From DATGZX01 sp035296965 (GTDB lineage: Bacteria > Planctomycetota > Planctomycetia > Gemmatales > Gemmataceae), in assembly GCA_035296965.1 (NCBI GenBank), contig DATGZX010000103.1:1-27261 (forward strand): 27,261 nucleotides of DNA, written 5' to 3'. This document shows positions 22,707 through 27,261 of the stretch, piece by piece. The notes beneath the pieces were generated by a model. That model worked only from the letters and a program-made list of their open reading frames with translations. It was not told the DNA's origin and searched no databases. A program made the position numbers and the translations under genes. The stretch's first letter is position 1. Every line of letters begins with the position of its first letter.

Positions 22707-24914
22707 TCAGTGGACGCTGTTTGCCTGGCTCAGAGGCGCTGCGGAGGGCGCCAGCAAGTCTTGCAGGGTCTCCGGGTCGACGGGTTTGACAAGGTGGTGA
22801 TCGATCGTTACTTCGCGAGAGCGGCGGCGGTCTTCTTCTTGCCCGTAACCGGTCAGTGCCACAAGCAGCGTCTTCTCGAGGCCATGCTCTTGCCGTAGCC
22901 GGCGGGCCAGCTCGTAGCCATCCATCCCGGGCATGGCGATGTCGAGCAGCACGACTTCCGGCCGGTAGAGTCGTGCCGTTTCCAGTGCCTCCAGCCCGCC
23001 ATTGGCCGTGCGAACTTGATGCCCCGACATCTCCAGGTACCTGGCAAGGCTGTCCGCGGCATCGATGTTGTCGTCCACGACGAGGATGCGCCGCGCAGCG
23101 GCGGAGGCGTTTTCCTTTTTTGGAGCCAGGCGGGTGGCCTTGGGCGGTTGGATGAGGGGCAAGCGGGCGATAAACTCAGTCCCCTTCCCGGGTCCTTCAC
23201 TGACGGCCTGGATCGATCCGCCATGCAATTGCACAAGCGTGCGCACGAGCGTCAGCCCGATGCCGAGACCTCCCTGGGATTGTTTGAGCGAGCGGTCTGC
23301 CTGGGCGAAGAGGTCGAAAGCCTGCGTGAGCATCTCCTTGGTCATGCCGACGCCGGTGTCGCGTAGCCGCACAACGACTTCTTTATCGCGCCGCTCGGCG
23401 ACCAGCGAGATGTGCCCGCCTTCTTCGGTATACTTGGCGGCGTTGTTCAGGAGGTTGGAGAAGACCTGAGCCAGCCGCACGAGGTCGGCCTCCAGCCACA
23501 CCGGTTCGGGGGGGAGCGCGACCGTCAACTCGTGCTTGCGCATGTCCAGGAGCGAACGGCTGGTCTCCAGGGCCCAGGCCACCACGGTAGCCAGCTCCAC
23601 CGGCTCCTTGCGAAGCTGGATCTTGCCACGTGTGATGCGCGAGACGTCCAGCAGATCATCGACGAGACGCACGAGCTGCTGGACCTGCCGTTCGATCGTC
23701 TGCCTTGCCGGTTCTGCCAGGCGCTCGCTGACTCCCGCATTCTTCAAGATCTGCAAACTGCTGACGATGGGCGCAAGGGGGTTGCGCAGCTCATGCGCCA
23801 GCACAGCCAGGAACTCATCCTTGCGGTGGTCAGCTTCCATGAGCCGCTCCGCATGATGCCTGAGCTCTTCCTGCAAGTGCTTTCTCTCCGTGACGTCGGT
23901 CAGGCGAACGAGTGTGCCGATGGTCGCGCCATGGTCGACCACGGGCAGCACGTGTATGTCCCAGGATCGCTCTGCCCCTGCTGAACCAAGCTGGATCTCG
24001 GTGACCTTCTCTCCAGAGCCGGGCCGTTCCGGCAAATACTTGGCTAGCTCAGGCAGGACCTTCGCCAGCGGCTCCTTGAGAAGCGGACGGCCGGCGGGAA
24101 CTAGCGAGCGCGCTGCCAGATTCGCGTCGAGGATGCGAAGTCTCATGTCGAGCACAAAGACGGCGTCGCCCAGGCAATCCAGGACGAAATCGCGAGCGAT
24201 CGGCAGAATGTCAAACACGCGGACTCGGAAGAGCAGCCAGGCGGCAGCGAGCCCCGGCACGGTGAAATAAACCGGCGTCAAGTCGGTCAGCCGTCGAGGC
24301 TGCAGCTGAAAAACGTAGGCAACGTTCCCCAGGACAGGCACGAGCATCGCGCCGAGCACAAGGGCGAACCGGCCCATGCTTCGTCCGGGCTGGCGCGCCA
24401 CCGCCGCCAGCAGCAGCGCCGCGCCGGCGGCGAACAACAAATAGGTATAGGCTGCGTTGACGAAGAAGAAGGGGCCGTAGCGAATCGTCATGATGGCATA
24501 CGGGCCATCGGTATCCATCCAGGTGGCAGCGTAGATCAGACCGTGATAGGCGCTCGAAAAGGTGAGAGCAAGGATCAGCACCGGCTCGATGAAGAGCAGC
24601 GAGATCCACCGGCGGGTCAGCCAGCGGTCCAGGCGTGCGAAACGTGCCGCAAATACCAGCCACGTTCCGGGCACCGTGACCACAAAAAGATAGTCAATGG
24701 CCGCCAGGGCATGGCGCGGCTCGTAGCGGACCAGAGACTTTTCCACGAGATTGACGAGAGCCCAGCACGCCAGCGTCGCCATGAGCAAGGCCAAGGGTGC
24801 CGCGCCCGGGACCGCCCGGCGCCGCCAACCGAAATAGGCCATCCAGCCGCAGAGCAAGCCGCTCAGCAAGAGTGGAAAGATGAACGGCGTGCTCTGCCAG
24901 TCCGACAGCGTCAT
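22707..24914 (-). CDS. 7TM-input hybrid histidine kinase with C-terminal receiver
   Basis: 735 residues from the ATG at 24914 (AGGAAG 12 nt upstream). The frame extends 54 codons more, but those residues are Arg-rich and non-membrane. Seven helices span about 10-232, a HisKA_7TM-like sensor. A PAS domain follows (about 238-345: VLDMRLRILDANLAARSLVP, then VRLTDVTERK), then HisKA with phospho-acceptor His374 in LAHELRNPLAP, and HATPase_c with N-box FSNLLNNAAKYT, G1 DTGVGM and G2 GLGIGLTLV. The receiver has Asp614-Asp615, phospho-acceptor Asp658 in LLDIAMPGMDG and Lys710. All catalytic residues are present. The receiver allows intramolecular phosphorelay, but no DNA-binding regulator is adjacent, so the output is unknown. 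Confidence 0.92.
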   Translation of the reverse strand: MTLSDWQSTPFIFPLLLSGLLCGWMAYFGWRRRAVPGAAPLALLMATLACWALVNLVEKSLVRYEPRHALAAIDYLFVVTVPGTWLVFAARFARLDRWLTRRWISLLFIEPVLILALTFSSAYHGLIYAATWMDTDGPYAIMTIRYGPFFFVNAAYTYLLFAAGAALLLAAVARQPGRSMGRFALVLGAMLVPVLGNVAYVFQLQPRRLTDLTPVYFTVPGLAAAWLLFRVRVFDILPIARDFVLDCLGDAVFVLDMRLRILDANLAARSLVPAGRPLLKEPLAKVLPELAKYLPERPGSGEKVTEIQLGSAGAERSWDIHVLPVVDHGATIGTLVRLTDVTERKHLQEELRHHAERLMEADHRKDEFLAVLAHELRNPLAPIVSSLQILKNAGVSERLAEPARQTIERQVQQLVRLVDDLLDVSRITRGKIQLRKEPVELATVVAWALETSRSLLDMRKHELTVALPPEPVWLEADLVRLAQVFSNLLNNAAKYTEEGGHISLVAERRDKEVVVRLRDTGVGMTKEMLTQAFDLFAQADRSLKQSQGGLGIGLTLVRTLVQLHGGSIQAVSEGPGKGTEFIARLPLIQPPKATRLAPKKENASAAARRILVVDDNIDAADSLARYLEMSGHQVRTANGGLEALETARLYRPEVVLLDIAMPGMDGYELARRLRQEHGLEKTLLVALTGYGQEEDRRRSREVTIDHHLVKPVDPETLQDLLAPSAAPLSQANSVH

Positions 24915-25285
24915 GAGGGCAGTACTTCCTGTTTGGCGACGGCGAGGGAGTCTCAGGCGCCGCGGCCAATGCGTGGACTGAAATTGGGGACGTATTCGTG
25001 TATGACGGGTAACAAGCGGATGAGGGGTATCGCGCTTGTATTCAATTGTAACGTGCATGCAGCCTGACACAAGCAACTATCTGGAGGTCGAATCTATCTC
25101 TGCCGGTCCGTGGCGGCGGACATCGTGACGGGCCAAGAGCCAGATTCTCTGCCGAATCGGAGCACGAAAAGGCAACTGCCGGAAAGAAGCGGCCGAAATG
25201 CGCGCCTGCTGTGAACGAACTGGCACGGGATTAGCCGCCAGTGGTAGAATTGGGCGGACGATTGGAGCGACGGGAGGGAATCGCC
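24915..25285. other. Divergent region between kinase and antitoxin genes
   Basis: 371 bp without a convincing gene. It contains a possible minus-strand promoter for the kinase (25045-25072) and, by position, the promoter of the toxin-antitoxin pair, which I could not define. Confidence 0.4.
25045..25072 (-). promoter_or_regulatory. Candidate promoter of the histidine kinase
   Basis: On the minus strand: TTGTGT, 16-bp spacer, TACAAT, ending about 130 nt before the kinase start codon. The -10 matches 5 of 6 consensus positions; the -35 is weak. Confidence 0.35.
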
Positions 25286-25498
25286 ATGAGCGAACTTACT
25301 CTGGAATCTCTTGCGAAACGAGTCGAAGCGTTGGAACTCGCGCTGGCCACAAAGGCGCCGAACCGCTCGCCAAAAGACTGGCGCAAAGTCGTTGGCATGT
25401 TTCGCGACAGCGAGTTCATGCGCGCCGTCGATGATGAGTGCCTGCGCATGCGCGAAACAGAACGCGAAGCGGCACGGCAAGGAGATGATCCGGAATGA
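25286..25498 (+). CDS. Antitoxin-like small protein paired with a VapC remnant
   Basis: 70 residues. The ATG at 25286 follows GGGAGGGAATCGCC; an upstream GTG in frame has no ribosome site. It begins with a coiled-coil-like helix (MSELTLESLAKRVEALELAL) and ends with a charged region (KDWRKVVGMFRDSEFMRAVD, RMRETEREAARQGDDPE). This resembles the small antitoxins that precede PIN-domain toxins in planctomycetes, where the DWR-VVGMF-DSEFM segment recurs; that resemblance is from memory. Its stop overlaps the VapC start by 4 nt (ATGA), the usual arrangement of translationally coupled toxin-antitoxin pairs. It has no obvious DNA-binding fold. It appears intact although its toxin is not. Confidence 0.7.
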   Translation: MSELTLESLAKRVEALELALATKAPNRSPKDWRKVVGMFRDSEFMRAVDDECLRMRETEREAARQGDDPE

Positions 25499-25692
25499 TC
25501 CTCGTCGATACGGATCACGCCACCTTTTTGAAGTATCCCGAGAGTGAACGCGGTCGCCGGTTGATCGGTATGGGCACGATGGACCTGAAAATTGCAGCAG
25601 TCGCGTTGGTCAATAACGCCCTACTCCTCTCCGCAAACCTACGTGATTTTAGGCGTGTGCCTGGGCTTCGCACCGAGAACTGGCTAGACTGA
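25495..25692 (+). pseudogene. vapC: VapC-type PIN toxin with the middle deleted
   Basis: 65 residues against about 130 for the family. It starts as a normal PIN toxin (MILVDTDHATFLKYPESERG, Asp5) and then, right after RRLI, jumps to the C-terminal part (GTMDLKIAAVALVNNALLL, Asp30; SANLRDFRRVPGLRTENWLD, Asp51). About 65 residues are missing, including the helices that hold the conserved second acidic residue (Glu). The frame is preserved, so a short protein could still be made, but the PIN fold and the four-acid metal site cannot form; ribonuclease activity is not expected. The coupled overlap with the antitoxin is retained. The remaining sequence is well conserved, which suggests a recent deletion. 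Confidence 0.82.
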
Positions 25693-25771
25693 CGAGCCCA
25701 AGACCTCGACCACCGGCCTGCGCCGTGCGATCTACGGCCAACGAGAACACTGTGGCCGCTTTCGCCAGATC

Positions 25772-26293
25772 TTATCCGCTTGCCTCATGCGCCATTCGCC
25801 ACCGCCGGAACAGGGTCCAGCCACAGAGAGCGATACCTCCCAGGAAACCGCTGGCATAGGACGCCAGGTGCGCCCACAGGTCTGCCAGGAATGCGTAATG
25901 CTTGGAGGGTGGAACTCGTGATGCAAGCGGTTCGACCAACCAAACAGCGCCTGACTTCGCCAGGAAATAGCCAACGACGCCGGCCAGTAACGAGGTGCGT
26001 GCCGTGACAACCATTAAACCGCAGATCAGACCGACCCAACGGCGGGCGGTTACTTTCGGCCAGGAGCCCAGGCGAGAAGCCAATGCAGCCGGCATGCCCA
26101 AGAGCAGACCTACCCACCAGGTTGCGAGGATTCCCCAGCCAAGAGCTAGGAGGGTTGGCGACTCCGTATTGAAGACCGGTGGATGGCCAATCGTGAAATA
26201 CTCAACGCAAACTCTCGCTGTCACCTGGTCGTGAAGAATGCCAAAGCCAATCGCTGACATGACGCACAAGAGGATGATCTTCAGTGACTCCAT
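25772..26293 (-). CDS. Four-helix membrane protein, function unknown
   Basis: 173 residues from the ATG at 26293, with AAGGG about 8 nt upstream. Hydrophobic segments lie at about residues 4-22 (LKIILLCVMSAIGFGIL), 49-72, 86-112 and 146-164. Between helices 1 and 2 is the polar stretch HDQVTARVCVEYFTIGHPPV, which looks conserved and is the best candidate for a functional loop. I believe similar proteins of unknown role occur in planctomycetes and verrucomicrobia, but I cannot name a family. It is flanked by the VapC remnant (79 bp, convergent) and a 294-bp gap. Confidence 0.75.
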   Translation of the reverse strand: MESLKIILLCVMSAIGFGILHDQVTARVCVEYFTIGHPPVFNTESPTLLALGWGILATWWVGLLLGMPAALASRLGSWPKVTARRWVGLICGLMVVTARTSLLAGVVGYFLAKSGAVWLVEPLASRVPPSKHYAFLADLWAHLASYASGFLGGIALCGWTLFRRWRMAHEASG

Positions 26294-26587
26294 TTGGGGT
26301 GCCCTTGTACCCAGTTCACCGATTCTGCCATCCCGCCTCCTGCAGTTCTCTGGCTCTCAGGCCAGCGCATGATGCTTCCTTTGTTTGATGGCTACATTTT
26401 GGCCGAAGGCAGAATACTTCACAAGACTGGCCGCGGGCATTCCTATGCCTACCCTGTGCTTCGACACGGGTTGGCCGAACGTTGGTCCTGGCGGCAGTTC
26501 CCGGTATTCCGCGGCCACCCGGTTGCACCAAAACTAGACTGATCATGTAGCAACGGTCAGACCCAATCCAAGCACCACGAGGATGCA
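26294..26587. other. Divergent intergenic region, nothing recognised
   Basis: 294 bp between divergent genes. An 82-codon frame starting at GTG covers most of it (to 26542), but it has no ribosome site and resembles no known protein. Promoters for both flanking genes are expected here but were not identified. Confidence 0.4.
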
Positions 26588-27052
26588 ATGTCACTCAACA
26601 AAACGGTTCTGACAGCCATCGGCCTCCTTTGTCCTACTCCCTTCGTCTTCGCCGCCGAAGACGCCCGCACGGAGGTTCGCCAGGCGATCGACCGCGGCAA
26701 CGCCCAGTACATCAAATCCATGAAAGAAGCGGATGCGGCGGGCGTGGCCGGCGTCTATGCCGTCGATGGGGTGCGCTTCCACGAGAAAGGGAAAATGTCG
26801 AAGGGGCGGCAGAAGATCCAGGCCGACCTCGAAGGCTTTCTCAAGAGGACCGGCCCCGTGAAGGCAACCATTGACACGCTCGACCTCTGGGTCGTGGATA
26901 ACCTGGCTTACGAAACCGGCAAATGGTCCTACACCTACCAGCAGCCCGGCAAAGATCAAGTCAAGATGGCGGGCCAGTATGTCACCGTCTGGCGGAAGCA
27001 GCCCGACGGCGGCTGGAAGATCATTGCCGATATGCCCGTGCCGAAGGAGTGA
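26588..27052 (+). CDS. Secreted NTF2/SnoaL-like (DUF4440-type) protein
   Basis: 154 residues. The ATG at 26588 has GAGG 5 nt upstream and begins a signal peptide (MSLNKTVLTAIGLLCPTPFVFA, cleavage near residue 22-23). The mature part is one cone-shaped NTF2-like domain: an N-terminal helix with the typical AxDxxGVAGVYAVDGVRF turn, a helix ADLEGFLKRTGP, then strands TIDTLDLWVVDNLAYETGKW, AGQYVTVWRKQPDGGWKI and IADMPVPK. This pattern matches SnoaL/DUF4440 proteins, a fold used for enzymes, binding proteins and oligomerisation modules; the ligand is unknown. It is a single gene in this window. Confidence 0.85.
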   Translation: MSLNKTVLTAIGLLCPTPFVFAAEDARTEVRQAIDRGNAQYIKSMKEADAAGVAGVYAVDGVRFHEKGKMSKGRQKIQADLEGFLKRTGPVKATIDTLDLWVVDNLAYETGKWSYTYQQPGKDQVKMAGQYVTVWRKQPDGGWKIIADMPVPKE

Positions 27053-27261
27053 GGGGATATTCAGCAACTACCTTTACAGCTAATTCAAAGGTCCCGTCCC
27101 CGTTATTCGGAAAGGCTCTCAGTTCGAGTTTCGCACATTCTAGCGCGGATTTCGAGCGGGCCGGCGGCCATTTTGTTGCCGGGGCAGCGCTCGTGAAGTG
27201 ATGTGGAACTTGGAGGGAGCCGCTGAAAGCGCGGCTCATCCGGTCCGGCTGAGAAGTTCGG
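27053..27261. other. Gene-free end of window with short repeat-like motifs
   Basis: AAAGGTCCCGTCCCCGTTAT near 27089 resembles motifs seen beside REP/RAYT elements. A small hairpin (GAGCCGC ... GCGGCTC, about 27217-27237) follows. No coding sequence was recognised. Confidence 0.3.

Noticed and set aside
22707..25076. 54-codon N-terminal extension of the histidine kinase
   Set aside because: The extra residues are Arg/Pro-rich and precede the first membrane helix; the ATG at 24914 begins directly before it.
24980..27110. Scattered GGGGACG-type motifs (about 24985 and 27095) as REP elements
   Set aside because: Only short partial matches with no partner arms or adjacent transposase sequence; noted but too weak to annotate as repeats.
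1..27261. CRISPR arrays, prophage or integrative element boundaries
   Set aside because: No regularly spaced repeats, integrase, or attachment-site duplication was seen at any scale; the palindromes present are isolated or paired.

Overview
The window (about 60% G+C by eye) looks like a chromosome segment from a member of the Planctomycetota, probably a Gemmatales- or Pirellulales-like lineage. The evidence is the gene set: a DUF1501 protein, two DUF1080 (3-keto-disaccharide hydrolase-type) secreted proteins, a sulfatase-fold enzyme with a Tat leader, a PPC-domain protein, a DUF1559 pilin-like relic, an MJ0042-type zinc-ribbon membrane protein and many secreted proteins of unknown role. Intergenic palindromes of kinds I recall as common in planctomycete genomes point the same way. 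No rRNA, tRNA, CRISPR array or intact mobile element was found.

Layout. 1-1547: the 3' part of a DUF1501 gene converges on a DUF1080 gene with a 3-nt gap. 1548-2250: a decayed REP-associated (Y1/RAYT-like) transposase lies between inverted GTGTCAGGACC motifs. 2251-4094: an M28 metallopeptidase with a Pro/Ala/Gly-rich insert, followed by a strong intrinsic terminator. 4247-14850 (minus): a probable three-gene operon of secreted or exported proteins. In transcription order these are a 2113-residue protein with macroglobulin-like beta domains, an 843-residue two-PPC-domain protein, and a sulfatase-superfamily enzyme with Thr at the usual formylglycine position. 15015-15830: a 37-bp perfect inverted repeat and a zinc-ribbon membrane protein. 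15968-17147: a possible STAS-domain relic and an AHJR-like nuclease/HEPN-like two-domain protein whose catalytic Glu appears to be Lys. 17158-19030: a TauD/TfdA dioxygenase convergent with a secreted beta-sandwich protein, with a 29-bp palindrome between them.

19218-19919: an MgtC/SapB protein whose best start is TTG. 20097-20785: a complete regulatory unit of promoter, cyclic-di-GMP-I (GEMM) riboswitch, Flp pilin gene and intrinsic terminator. It is followed by a dead DUF1559 prepilin relic and a HEAT-repeat lipoprotein. 21890-24914: a GTG-initiated DUF1080 gene convergent with a 7TM hybrid histidine kinase. 25286-25692: an antitoxin-like gene overlapping a VapC gene that has lost its PIN-domain middle. 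25772-27052: a four-helix membrane protein and a secreted NTF2/SnoaL-fold protein.

Functional reading. Most genes serve the cell envelope or extracellular polymer breakdown. The most informative units are the c-di-GMP riboswitch in front of the Flp pilin, which links second-messenger level to pilus or adhesin expression, and the secreted operon built around the giant uncharacterised protein. Around them is genomic debris: a transposase relic, a DUF1559 relic, a gutted toxin, a possible STAS relic and several palindromic repeats. I see no clear multi-gene defence or biosynthetic system. All assignments come from reading translations and motifs; no database search was run.
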